A DNA stretch of 46,019 nt from Rhodothermus sp. (GTDB lineage Bacteria; Bacteroidota; Rhodothermia; Rhodothermales; Rhodothermaceae): assembly GCA_030950375.1 (NCBI GenBank), contig JAUZRN010000039.1:1-46019 (forward strand), read 5' to 3'. Made by a program: the position numbers and the translations under genes. Shown piece after piece: positions 34,361 through 42,919 of this stretch. Below the pieces are notes generated by a model. It was not told the DNA's origin. It did not search any database and saw only the letters and a list, made by a program, of their open reading frames with translations. Numbering within the stretch: position 1 is the first letter of the stretch; each line of letters starts with the position of its first letter.

Positions 34361-35025
34361 GCACGATCCTTCAAAACCAGACGCGTTCCCCTGACCCAGA
34401 GGCGACCGCCTTTGCCCGAAAGGCTTACGACCGGCTGGCCGGCCGCTATGATCTGCTGGAGCTGCCGATGGAGTGGTTAGCCTTTCGGCGATGGCGACAA
34501 CGCCTCTGGGGCCGGGTAAAAGGCCCCAGCGTGCTCGAAATCGGTGTAGGTACTGGAAAAAACATTCCGTTCTATCCACCCGATGTAGCAGTTACAGCTA
34601 TCGATCTGTCACCGCGAATGCTGGAACGGGCCCGACGCCGCGCCACCCGATACCCGGAGCGCTCCATTGAGCTCCTGGAAATGGATGCACAGGCACTGGA
34701 CTTTCCTGAGGATACGTTCGACGACGCTGTCGCCACTTTCGTCTTCTGCTCCGTGCCTGATCCCGTACTGGGGCTTCAGGAAGCCCTTCGTGTTGTACGG
34801 CCGGGCAGCCGCCTGCATCTACTTGAGCACATGCGCGTGCGCCAGGAGCGTATCGGCCGGTGGATGGACCGACTCGATCCCTTAATCTCTCGCCTCACCG
34901 GTGTGCATATTGCCCGCCGTACCGTCGATAATGTGCAACGGGCCGGCTGGGTGCTAGAAGAGGTTGCCGACCTGGCACCCGGTGGCCTGGTGCGCCATAT
35001 CGTCGCCCGCAAACCACAACTTTAA
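34357..35025 (+). CDS. Class I SAM-dependent methyltransferase
   Basis: A 222-residue Rossmann methyltransferase. Motif I is VLEIGVGTGKNIPFYP (residue about 55), followed by TAIDLSPRMLERARRRA and the acidic DAQALDFPEDTFDDAVATFVFCSVPDP. The overall type is UbiE/phospholipid N-methyltransferase-like (Methyltransf_11). Its translation is coupled with the SHOCT protein. Related methyltransferases next to SHOCT and DUF302 genes are found in metal- and sulfur-linked clusters. It may modify a membrane lipid or a quinone; the substrate is not evident. Confidence 0.88.
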   Translation: MSTILQNQTRSPDPEATAFARKAYDRLAGRYDLLELPMEWLAFRRWRQRLWGRVKGPSVLEIGVGTGKNIPFYPPDVAVTAIDLSPRMLERARRRATRYPERSIELLEMDAQALDFPEDTFDDAVATFVFCSVPDPVLGLQEALRVVRPGSRLHLLEHMRVRQERIGRWMDRLDPLISRLTGVHIARRTVDNVQRAGWVLEEVADLAPGGLVRHIVARKPQL

Positions 35026-35041
35026 AAAATGGTCAACAGCT

Positions 35042-35443
35042 ATGAACACGGTCAAAACTGCTTACTACTTCGCCCGCACGCTGTCCGTGCCTCTTGAAGA
35101 AGCCGAAGCCCGCGTGCGCGAACTACTGCAGGAAGAAGGCTTCGGCGTGCTCACCGAGATCGACGTGCAGGCCACGCTGAAGAAGAAGCTGGACGTCGAG
35201 GTGCGGCCTTACAAGATCCTGGGTGCCTGTAACCCCCACTTCGCCCACCAGGCGCTGCAGGCCGAGCCCCATATCGGCACTATGCTGCCCTGCAACGTGA
35301 TCGTCCGCCAGACAGAAGACGGCCAGACCGAAGTGGCTGCCATTGATCCGGTCGCTTCGATGCAGGCTGTCGACAATCCGGCACTACGCCCGATCGCCGA
35401 GCAGGTGCGGGAGCGGCTTAAGGGGATCATCGAAAAACTCTAA
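35042..35443 (+). CDS. DUF302 domain protein
   Basis: A 133-residue cytosolic protein using the ATG at 35042. The DUF302 fold is seen in VPLEEAEARVRELLQEEGFGVLTEIDVQ, KILGACNPHFAHQALQAEPH and LPCNVIVRQTEDGQTEVAAIDP. The conserved CNP and LPCNV segments carry two cysteines. DUF302 proteins have no agreed function and often lie with redox or metal genes. It follows the methyltransferase after 16 bp and should belong to the same transcript. Confidence 0.9.
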   Translation: MNTVKTAYYFARTLSVPLEEAEARVRELLQEEGFGVLTEIDVQATLKKKLDVEVRPYKILGACNPHFAHQALQAEPHIGTMLPCNVIVRQTEDGQTEVAAIDPVASMQAVDNPALRPIAEQVRERLKGIIEKL

Positions 35444-35463
35444 CGATTGTCAGACGCCACGCC

Positions 35464-36414
35464 ATGCGACTCCGTACAGCTGGGCCGATCGTCTTGCTGT
35501 TCGGCCGGATCGGGGGATGTGCGCCTGCTTCACCCACCGCTGATGCGCCGGTTTACGTTACCCTTTCAGCTCAGCAGGCGATCGGGATCTTAGGCCACCA
35601 GGTTTCCTGGCCAGCCGGTCAGCAGATGACCTATGTTGCAGTGGATCCGACCGGCCGGATTGTACTGGCTACCAGCAGTAGAGAAAACCGCGTCTATGCC
35701 TATGACGCTCCAAGTGGACGTCTCCTGAAACGCATCCCAGTGGGCCGGACCCCCAAGGGGGTTAAGATCGACCATGCTGGCCAACAAGCGGTAGTCGCCA
35801 ATGAGGGGGATGGAACCGTGTCGCTCATTGATCTGGAAACGTTAAAGGTAACCGACACCATCCATGTAGGCCCTATCCCCCACAACAGCATCTTTGCCCC
35901 AGATGATCGCTTGCTGTACGTAACCCTCCAAGGCGACAGCAGTGTGGCTGTGGTGGACCTGAGCCAACGCACCGTAATCGATCGGCTACCGGCCGGGCAG
36001 GCTCCACACAACGTCGATATCTCTCCTGAGGGACGTTACCTGTACGTCTCCAATATTGGGAGTCGTGACCTAACGGTTATCGACCTTTCAACGCGGCGTA
36101 TCATCCGCCGCATTCCACTCACTGCACCGCACTACGGGGTGGATGCGACACCGGATGGTCGGTATGTATTAATCACAGGAATCGCCGATTCCATCGTCAC
36201 GATCGTGGACGCACGTAACTTTGAGGTCGTCAAGCAGCTTGTGGTAGGCATCGGCCTGCATGGAATACGAGCCAGCCGAAACAGCCAGATGGCCTACGTA
36301 GCCCTGGTACCACAAAATCGCGTGGCCGTCCTTGATCTAACAACCCTGACCGTGGATCATTACCTCCAACCTGGTAAAGGGCCGTTCTGGATCGCAATCC
36401 CCGGCAATCCCTGA
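35464..36414 (+). CDS. YVTN-type beta-propeller lipoprotein
   Basis: A 316-residue protein whose N-terminus (LLFGRIGGCAPAS) is lipoprotein-like, with a Cys after IGG. It contains about six to seven YVTN repeats, for example RIVLATSSRENRVYAYDAPS, QAVVANEGDGTVSLIDLETL, RYLYVSNIGSRDLTVIDLST and VLITGIADSIVTIVDARN. Such propellers are surface or periplasmic scaffolds, some with electron-transfer or metal-related partners. It precedes the second multicopper oxidase by 12 bp and is probably cotranscribed with it, suggesting a partner role. It is unrelated to the 6-bladed family of the peptide pairs. Confidence 0.88.
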   Translation: MRLRTAGPIVLLFGRIGGCAPASPTADAPVYVTLSAQQAIGILGHQVSWPAGQQMTYVAVDPTGRIVLATSSRENRVYAYDAPSGRLLKRIPVGRTPKGVKIDHAGQQAVVANEGDGTVSLIDLETLKVTDTIHVGPIPHNSIFAPDDRLLYVTLQGDSSVAVVDLSQRTVIDRLPAGQAPHNVDISPEGRYLYVSNIGSRDLTVIDLSTRRIIRRIPLTAPHYGVDATPDGRYVLITGIADSIVTIVDARNFEVVKQLVVGIGLHGIRASRNSQMAYVALVPQNRVAVLDLTTLTVDHYLQPGKGPFWIAIPGNP

Positions 36415-36426
36415 GATATTCCGGCC

Positions 36427-37860
36427 ATGCCCGATCGACGTACTTTTCTGAAAACGCTACTGGGTTCAACCGCTGCGCTGGCAGTGCCTGGACTGTGGAC
36501 AGGCGGCTGCCGCCAGGAAACGACCGATCAGGCCGAAGCCGCACCCTCATTGCGCCGCACTACCCCTACCGGTCCTACCCGCACGATACATCTACGGGTT
36601 GAACCTGTTGAGGTCGAGGTAGCCCCGGGCCGTATCTACCGTACCTGGGGCTATAATGGAGGCTTTCCCGGACCGGAATTGCGCGTGCGCGAAGGCGAAC
36701 AACTACAGGTTGTGGTGGAAAACCGCCTCCCGGAGGGTACGACCATTCACTGGCACGGCGTACCGGTCCCCAATGCTATGGACGGGGTTCCCGGTCTGAC
36801 GCAGGATCCTATTGCACCGGGCGCAACCTTCACCTACACGTTCGTGGCCTCTCCCTCCGGTAGCTATCTGTACCACAGCCATGTAGGTCTGCAGCTCGAT
36901 CGCGGCCTGCTGGGGGCCCTGATCATTGAAGAAACTACCCCCCATGTATCCTATGATCGCGAGTATACCCTGGTGCTGGATGACTTCCTGCCCGAAGCCC
37001 CACAGCCGCTTCCGGCTGGCGCGCCCGGCATGCGGGGCCGGGGTATGATGGGCCGGGGCATGATGGGTGGCATGATGCGTATGCAGGTGCCTCCATATGC
37101 TGGCTCGCTGATCAATGGTCGCCTTCCCGAAGCGGCGCCGGTCTTTGAGGTACGACGCGGCGAACGCATACGGCTGCGTCTTCTCAATCCCTCCGGCGCC
37201 AGCACCTTCCGTTTTGCAATCGCCGGCCATCCACTACTGATCACGCATGCCGATGGCCGTCCTGTTGAGCCCGTGCAGGTAGATAACCTGCTCATTGGAA
37301 TGGGCGAACGCTACGACGCCGTGATCGAAGCCAACAATCCCGGTCGCTGGGCTATTGTAGCCATTCCCGTCGAGGGGACACACCCCCCCGCCCGTGCGGT
37401 GCTGCATTATCGCGAGAGCCGCTCGCGCGGGCTGCCTTCTGGACTGCCAGAGACCCTCCGGGGGCGCACCCTTGACTACAGCGACCTGAAAGGCCTCGAA
37501 ATGCTCCCGGTCCGACGACCGGACCGCACCTTCAATCTTGTACTTTCGGGCGGCATGATGAGTCCACGCTGGACCATCAACGGACAGGCCTATCCGCATG
37601 CTGATCCATTGGAAATTGCACAGGGAGAACGCGTGCGTTTCCGCATGGTCAATCACAGCATGATGCTGCATCCCATGCACCTGCACGGCCACTTTTTCCG
37701 GGTGGGAGATGTGCTGAAGGATACGGTGCTCGTACTCCCACACATGGGCCGAATCGTGTTCGATTTTGTGGCAGACAACCCCGGCCGCTGGTTCTTCCAC
37801 TGCCACAACCTTTACCACCTCGAAAGTGGCATGGCACGTGAAGTGCGCTACCGCGACTGA
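36427..37860 (+). CDS. Multicopper oxidase, CueO/laccase-type
   Basis: A 477-residue oxidase with a twin-arginine signal (DRRTFLK at residues 3-9). Copper motifs are TIHWHGVPV, YLYHSHVGL, LHPMHLHGHFF and FHCHNLYHLESGM, so type 1, 2 and 3 sites are all present. A short Met-rich segment (RGMMGRGMMGGMMRMQ, residue about 205) may bind Cu(I) as in CueO. It differs clearly from the CopA-type enzyme at 28859 and is shorter by 130 residues. It would oxidise Cu(I), or phenolic compounds, in the periplasm. Its stop codon directly abuts the stop codon of the convergent VOC gene. Confidence 0.94.
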   Translation: MPDRRTFLKTLLGSTAALAVPGLWTGGCRQETTDQAEAAPSLRRTTPTGPTRTIHLRVEPVEVEVAPGRIYRTWGYNGGFPGPELRVREGEQLQVVVENRLPEGTTIHWHGVPVPNAMDGVPGLTQDPIAPGATFTYTFVASPSGSYLYHSHVGLQLDRGLLGALIIEETTPHVSYDREYTLVLDDFLPEAPQPLPAGAPGMRGRGMMGRGMMGGMMRMQVPPYAGSLINGRLPEAAPVFEVRRGERIRLRLLNPSGASTFRFAIAGHPLLITHADGRPVEPVQVDNLLIGMGERYDAVIEANNPGRWAIVAIPVEGTHPPARAVLHYRESRSRGLPSGLPETLRGRTLDYSDLKGLEMLPVRRPDRTFNLVLSGGMMSPRWTINGQAYPHADPLEIAQGERVRFRMVNHSMMLHPMHLHGHFFRVGDVLKDTVLVLPHMGRIVFDFVADNPGRWFFHCHNLYHLESGMAREVRYRD

Positions 37861-38814
37861 TCATTTCCACGCAGCCCGCTCGGGCAACTGTAGTGGTGGC
37901 AGCGCCGCTTCAAGGACTGCCCGACGCGATTCCAGCCCGGGAGGCAGTACCAGCTTTTCCCCCAGACGTGCCGGATCTTCATCTCTGGTAAAACCGGGAC
38001 CATCGGTGGCCAGTTCAAAAAGTACACCACCAGGCTCCCGAAAGTAAACCGAAGTAAACCAGAAGCGATCGATTAACCCGGTAGGCCGAAGCCCGCCTTC
38101 GGCCAAGACGCGCCGTAGCTGATCTGCTGCTGCCACATCACGCGTACGCCAGGCCACGTGATGTACGCCACCTCGTCCATCTCGCCCCGACATGGCCTCG
38201 GGCAGCACCTGCACGTCCACCAGCTGTCCGAGCGCCCCCGCCTCAACAGCATACCGATACCAGGCCCCTTCCTGCGCGATACGCCGAAACCCCAGCCATT
38301 CCGTCAATACCTGCTCGGTAGGCGCCAGGGTTCGCTCCCAGAGCTGTACCGCATAAAATCCACGCAACTGATGCGCTGGCGGTACCGGACTGTCTGCCCA
38401 GGGAACAAACGGCCGCTCCTGCGTGGTCGCTACCAGAGCCACCCTGAGCCCATGGGGATCCTGAAAGCGAAGTACCGTCTCCCCAAAGGGCGAAGTAGCC
38501 GGCTCAGGTGCCACACCATAACGCGCCAGACGCCGCTGCCAGTAGTCCAGACTCTCAGGCTGCACGGCAAATGCCACCTCCGCGACACACCCCGTGCCTG
38601 CCCGAGCAGGCGGCAGTTCTGGCCACGGAAAAAACGTCAGATCGGTGCCCGGCGTCCCCACACCATCCGCATAGAACAGATGGTAGGTCGTGGGATCGTC
38701 CTGATTGACCGAACGCTTAACAAGCCGCAGCCCTAACACGCCCACGTAAAAATTTAAATTCTCCTGTGCTTCCCCACAAATCGCCGTTACATGATGAATC
38801 CCATGAATCTTCAT
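37861..38814 (-). CDS. VOC-family ring-cleaving dioxygenase (glyoxalase fold)
   Basis: A 317-residue protein from the ATG ending at 38814, preceded by a GGTGAGGG ribosome-binding site; the longer upstream frame is not family-like. It contains two VOC modules (about residues 1-150 and 160-310), with metal-ligand regions GIHHVTAICG and GGVHHVAWRTRD and EPGGVLFELATDGPGF. This is the ring-cleaving dioxygenase/MhqO-like group, which opens hydroquinone-type rings using Fe(II). Quinones and catechols are plausible products of the neighbouring multicopper oxidase, so a detoxification link is possible. The cupin gene lies upstream on the same strand, 140 bp away. Confidence 0.9.
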   Translation of the reverse strand: MKIHGIHHVTAICGEAQENLNFYVGVLGLRLVKRSVNQDDPTTYHLFYADGVGTPGTDLTFFPWPELPPARAGTGCVAEVAFAVQPESLDYWQRRLARYGVAPEPATSPFGETVLRFQDPHGLRVALVATTQERPFVPWADSPVPPAHQLRGFYAVQLWERTLAPTEQVLTEWLGFRRIAQEGAWYRYAVEAGALGQLVDVQVLPEAMSGRDGRGGVHHVAWRTRDVAAADQLRRVLAEGGLRPTGLIDRFWFTSVYFREPGGVLFELATDGPGFTRDEDPARLGEKLVLPPGLESRRAVLEAALPPLQLPERAAWK

Positions 38815-38954
38815 GGTGCCCTCACCGCGCCGTCGCTGTTTAAAACGGCGGCCCAACTTGTTATAACAAAAAAAATAGTCTGAGCTGACCGGCTCCAACC
38901 GTCCTTTGCCCTTCCCCTGTCCGCACGAAACGCGACACGCTTGCACCACACGGT

Positions 38955-39395
38955 TCAGGTCGCAGCCGTGCTGGTCCAGGAAGGCGGATCACTGGCCGGA
39001 AACGACGCCCGTCCTGCTTCTTCTACTTCATCCAGCAGCTCGCTATCCGGTACGGTTACCAGCAAAGCGCGAAACACCGTTGTCCCGGGAATACGCAAGG
39101 AATGGCTGCTTCCGGATGTAGTCTCAAAAAGGACGACGTTCCCGGGGCCAAAGCGCCGGGGCTCGTGTCCTGACACCATGACCTCAACCTCGCCTTCCAG
39201 TACCACCAACAGCTGTCGCTCGCCTACCGTATGCCAGTCATAGGCATGGCCTGGAGGCGACTCAAGAAACTGGATATGTCCGGCCGTCCATCGTTTTGAA
39301 AGCAATCCGTAAGGAGCTACATCCTGGAGTCTTAGCTCCCACCGGCCAAAAACAACCCGTCCATCTGGACCTGCATAAATCCGCGTAATCTGCAT
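38955..39395 (-). CDS. Cupin-domain protein
   Basis: A 146-residue protein with a single cupin barrel in the middle (ESPPGHAYDWHTVGERQLLVV and FGPGNVVLFETTSGSSHSLR). The His and Glu metal-ligand positions are visible (HAYDWH, ERQ, and a later SSHS). It lacks a signal peptide. No specific substrate can be named. It is encoded upstream of the VOC gene in the same direction, so the two may share a role in aromatic or quinone detoxification. A Leu/Asp-rich tail of about 30 residues follows the barrel. Confidence 0.8.
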   Translation of the reverse strand: MQITRIYAGPDGRVVFGRWELRLQDVAPYGLLSKRWTAGHIQFLESPPGHAYDWHTVGERQLLVVLEGEVEVMVSGHEPRRFGPGNVVLFETTSGSSHSLRIPGTTVFRALLVTVPDSELLDEVEEAGRASFPASDPPSWTSTAAT

Positions 39396-39471
39396 AATGC
39401 TTCACCGTAGCTGGCTTTTGCAAGAAAGATAAGCCTGCAGCTCGATCGTATCTGTTACCAATTGGGAACGG

Positions 39472-41356
39472 TCATTCGTAGGTCCGTCGTAGCGGATGTT
39501 CGGGCACGAACCAGGTGACCCCCAGTCCGGCTACCACAAGCACCAGCACAAAGCGGTAAATGCGCCCGATAGCTTTAGCAAAGACCTGGCGCAGCTGCTC
39601 GAGCACCTGTCGCCGTGCACGGTCGATTTCGTGACGGATCAGCGTCTGCGCGACAGAAGCCTCGTAATGGGCTGCCGCTCTCAGCCGTGCCTTTATAGCC
39701 AGTGGCAAAGGTGCCATTTGAAGTGCTTGCTCCAGCATGCTGTCGTCGTGGGCGGTCAGCGCAGCATCAAGGCGCACTGCCAACGAATCAAAGCGCGCCT
39801 GCAACGCTTCCAGTCCCCCGCGGTGTCCTTCCCGGAAGCTAAATTCTGAATTTTCTGGAACGTGCGCCGATAGCGAAAGAGCCAGCACCGTGCCCATCAC
39901 AGCCGTTCCCATTACGCCTCCGATCTGCCGAAACAGCATGGCTGCGCTGGTGGCCTGTCCCAGCTTTCGCACATCCACCGCGTTCTGGATAGCCAGTGGA
40001 AACAGCGGCATCGTGGGTCCCAGACCCAGTCCGCACAGGAACAGCTAAAGCGCAACCTGCCATGGTGGCGTCTCGGGTGTGAGCGTCGTTAGCAATCCTA
40101 CGGCGAGCAGTAGCAGGAGCTCACCGCCCAGTATGAACCGCCGGTAGCGCCCGAAGCAAGCGACCAGCTGACCTGAGACGGTCGATCCCGTAGCTACCCC
40201 CAGCGAAAACGGAATCATGCTCAGTCCAGCCACGGTGGCTCTGACGCCGCTCGCGCTCGTCAGAAACAGCGGGACAAACAACACGACGCTTAAAAATACC
40301 GCCCCATCAGCACCAGCGCCAGCACTGAAGTGGTGAAAACGCGCTCATGAAACAGCCCCAGATCCAGGACGGGCTAAGGTGAACGCCGCGCCTGTCGTAC
40401 AAACAGAAGCAGCAGCAATGCGGCCAGCGCAAACAGCCCGATCGTTTCCGGTGCATCCCACGGATGCGCTACGCGATCGAGTTGCAATGCCAGCCCCAGG
40501 GCTGTCAGCGCTCCGGAAAAAAGCAGCATCGAGCATCCATCCAGCACGCGATGCGTAACCGGCGGGTGCAGGGGAGGCATTTTGCGCCAGATAAAACCAA
40601 GTGCCAGCAGACCAGGCGGCAGATTCACGTAGAAGACCCAGCGCCAGCCTTCAATGCCCGGCACCAGCAGAGCACCATGGTCGGAAACCGCGCCGCCAAT
40701 AAAAAACCCGAGTACGCTTGCCAGCGCAAAAACGGCTTCCACCAGTCCCTGATAGCGCCCCGCTCAGCTGGCGGAAAAAGATCCGCAATGATAATGAAAG
40801 CCAGTGCGAAAAGCCCGCCCCCTCCGATTCCCTGAAAAGCCCGAAATACGATGAGCTGATTCATGCCATCGCCCAGGATCGGCAGCGAACCGAATTCCCC
40901 CGCCAGCCCGCACAGAAACGATCCACTCAGGAAAAAACTGATAGCTATCAGTACAATGGTTTTGCGACTCTGCAGATCAGCCAGCTTGCCGTAAACAGGC
41001 GTCGCGACCGTAAAGGTAAGCAAATAGGCGGTAACAACCCAGGCGTAGCGATCCAGTCCCTGTAGATCAGCTACCATACGTGGCAGCGCAGTAGCCACAA
41101 TGGTTTGATCCAGTGCACCCAGAAACAGCGCCAGGTGCGCCCCGACCAGTGTATAGCGACGTTCAGGCGAAGCCAGCAGACGCGCAGCCCGCGTTTTCGG
41201 TTGGTTACCACCCGTCGATAAACGCCTGGGTCCAGCCGTGATTCCTCTGGACCATCTGCTCGCCCGACTTTCACGATGAATCGCTGCCTTCGAGATCTCT
41301 GGAGGCTCTCGGAAGTCCTTGAAAAAGTCGATCATCCTCAATATTGTGAAGAGCAT
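39472..41356 (-). pseudogene. DHA2-type MFS drug transporter, broken by four lesions
   Basis: The minus strand encodes a 14-helix major facilitator of the EmrB/QacA (DHA2) type in pieces. The first piece reads ALDQTIVATALPRMVADLQG and RAFQGIGGGGLFALAFIIIA. A frameshift near 40755 leads to GGAVSDHGALLVPGIEGWRW, then a TAG at 40374-40376 interrupts. The continuation GLFHERVFTTSVLALVLMG shifts again near 40300 into LFVPLFLTSASGVRATVAGL, a TAG at 40045-40047 interrupts, and the same frame goes on with LFLCGLGLGPTMPLFPLAIQ to the end. Four independent changes make decay much likelier than sequencing error. It once exported drugs or organic compounds. Confidence 0.9.
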
Positions 41357-41490
41357 GCAAATCCCACCAGAACCGGTCCGATCATACTTGACTATACTCT
41401 TTTTTTTTTATGGTTAGCACAACCAGAGCGGCCGCTCTATTGGATCGACGTCTTCTGAGACCGTTCAACCTCAAAACTGGTCAAAGTGCC

Positions 41491-41802
41491 ATGAAACGAT
41501 GGATGCTTCTGGCCTGGCTGCCTTTCCTGCTGGGCAGCGGCAACGAACGACCTACAGGGTTCGATCTGAACACAACAACTTACGGGCAGCCTCTCTGTGC
41601 ACCGGCGGCTATCGAAGATTGCAGCGATGGCATTCCCCGATTGTACTGCCGAATATGGAAAGTCCATGTCATGGGCGTCTTCGGTGCCACACTCCCCAAA
41701 ATTCATTTTCAGTGTGAAACGGGAGGCTCTTTCCGATGTGATGGCGAAGCTATTCTGGCGCTGTTGACATCAGCAGGTGGTATGAATGAAGAACCGGAGT
41801 AA
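41491..41802 (+). CDS. Small secreted Cys-containing peptide
   Basis: A 103-residue protein from the ATG at 41491, with a signal peptide (MKRWMLLAWLPFLLGSGN). The mature part has five cysteines (PLC, EDC, LYC, FQC, FRC) in two groups. There is no recognised family and no clear sequence match to the peptide at 16108, but it has the same position before a propeller gene. Its end overlaps the propeller gene by 17 bp, so the two are translated together. It is AT-richer than the surroundings, as is its partner, consistent with acquisition from elsewhere. Confidence 0.7.
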   Translation: MKRWMLLAWLPFLLGSGNERPTGFDLNTTTYGQPLCAPAAIEDCSDGIPRLYCRIWKVHVMGVFGATLPKIHFQCETGGSFRCDGEAILALLTSAGGMNEEPE

Positions 41803-42901
41803 TTGTGCACAAAAAGCCATAACGCTGCAGATGATTTCCCTTATGATTGTGTTGTTGCTGGGCCTCATCGCGTCGGCGGTGCAGGCCCAGCAACAACGCC
41901 TGCGCGTTACTTTCCGGCTGGAACGACCCATTCTGCTCAAAGAGCCCCCTGAAGCTTACATGCAAACAGTAACTTCGGTTACTCGCTTGGACTCGCTACT
42001 CTGGATCACAGGCGGCCAACCGGGTAGCACAGTGCTTTACGTCTATGACCTGAATGGCCAATTTATTCAACAGGTCGGCGAGCAGGGAGATGGTCCCCAT
42101 GCGTATCGCAGTGCTGGATTTCTACGAATTTTTCAGGATACGCTCTGGCTGTGGGACAACATGGGGCTCAGGCTACTGGGTATCGATCCGCAAACGCGAC
42201 AAGTCGTTCAACGATATGTCGACTTCAGCTTAAACTGCCAGGACTTTATCTATCGCTATCCTTTTGTGATCTTTAGTCACTCCCAGAGAACCTCACAGTT
42301 TATTACGATTTTCGATCTGCGCTACAAACGATACGTGGCAAGTTTTGGAGAAGGCCAGTATGAAGACGTAATCCTGTCCCTTATGGCGGGAACTGGGCAT
42401 TTAGCCTACGAGGATTCCCTGGTTTACTTCGCTCGACCATCGCAAGCTGCACTCTACCGACTGCATCTTCGCACGCGCCAGATTCAACGTTTCCCATTAG
42501 AAGTTCCAGGCTTTACCGCTGCTTCCTACGAGGGGCCACGTGTACCTGCCCTTACCCCGCAAGCTGTGCGCTATATCTTCACGCATTCGGTGAACCGCGG
42601 CGTCTGGCGAACTCGAACGGGTCTTGTTCTTTTAGTCGACACTGGAGCCTTTCAATTCAAGGGTTTTTCCCCGGTGAGCAACGGGAATCGCTCATTGAAT
42701 TTTGTTATAGTTGATTTCCGAACATTACAACAGATTGGCCACATTCATTTTGAAACGGACTTTATTGTAAAGAACGGTCTGAACCAGTTTGTAGGCTGGG
42801 ATCCGGAGACGACTACCTTCTATTTTTACAGCGTTCGAGAAGAAGAACCTCTACACCAGCTCACGCCGGTGCGGTTCTATCTGGAGCCGGAGGCACATTA
42901 A
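41786..42901 (+). CDS. 6-bladed beta-propeller protein, secreted
   Basis: A 371-residue protein with a long signal peptide (hydrophobic core MISLMIVLLLGLIASAVQAQ). The first blade has TVLYVYDLNGQFIQQVGEQG with DGPHAYRSAGFLRIF, which stands where the GxGPGE signature lies in the paralogues, then DTLWLWDNMGLRLLGIDPQT and TIFDLRYKRYVASFGEG. It is the second intact member of the family here. It has no lipobox, unlike the one at 16379, so it may be free in the periplasm or outside. Base composition is lower in GC than neighbouring genes. Transfer with its peptide partner is likely. Function unknown. Confidence 0.78.
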   Translation: MKNRSNCAQKAITLQMISLMIVLLLGLIASAVQAQQQRLRVTFRLERPILLKEPPEAYMQTVTSVTRLDSLLWITGGQPGSTVLYVYDLNGQFIQQVGEQGDGPHAYRSAGFLRIFQDTLWLWDNMGLRLLGIDPQTRQVVQRYVDFSLNCQDFIYRYPFVIFSHSQRTSQFITIFDLRYKRYVASFGEGQYEDVILSLMAGTGHLAYEDSLVYFARPSQAALYRLHLRTRQIQRFPLEVPGFTAASYEGPRVPALTPQAVRYIFTHSVNRGVWRTRTGLVLLVDTGAFQFKGFSPVSNGNRSLNFVIVDFRTLQQIGHIHFETDFIVKNGLNQFVGWDPETTTFYFYSVREEEPLHQLTPVRFYLEPEAH

Positions 42902-42919
42902 GCGCCGCCCGTGCTTCCT

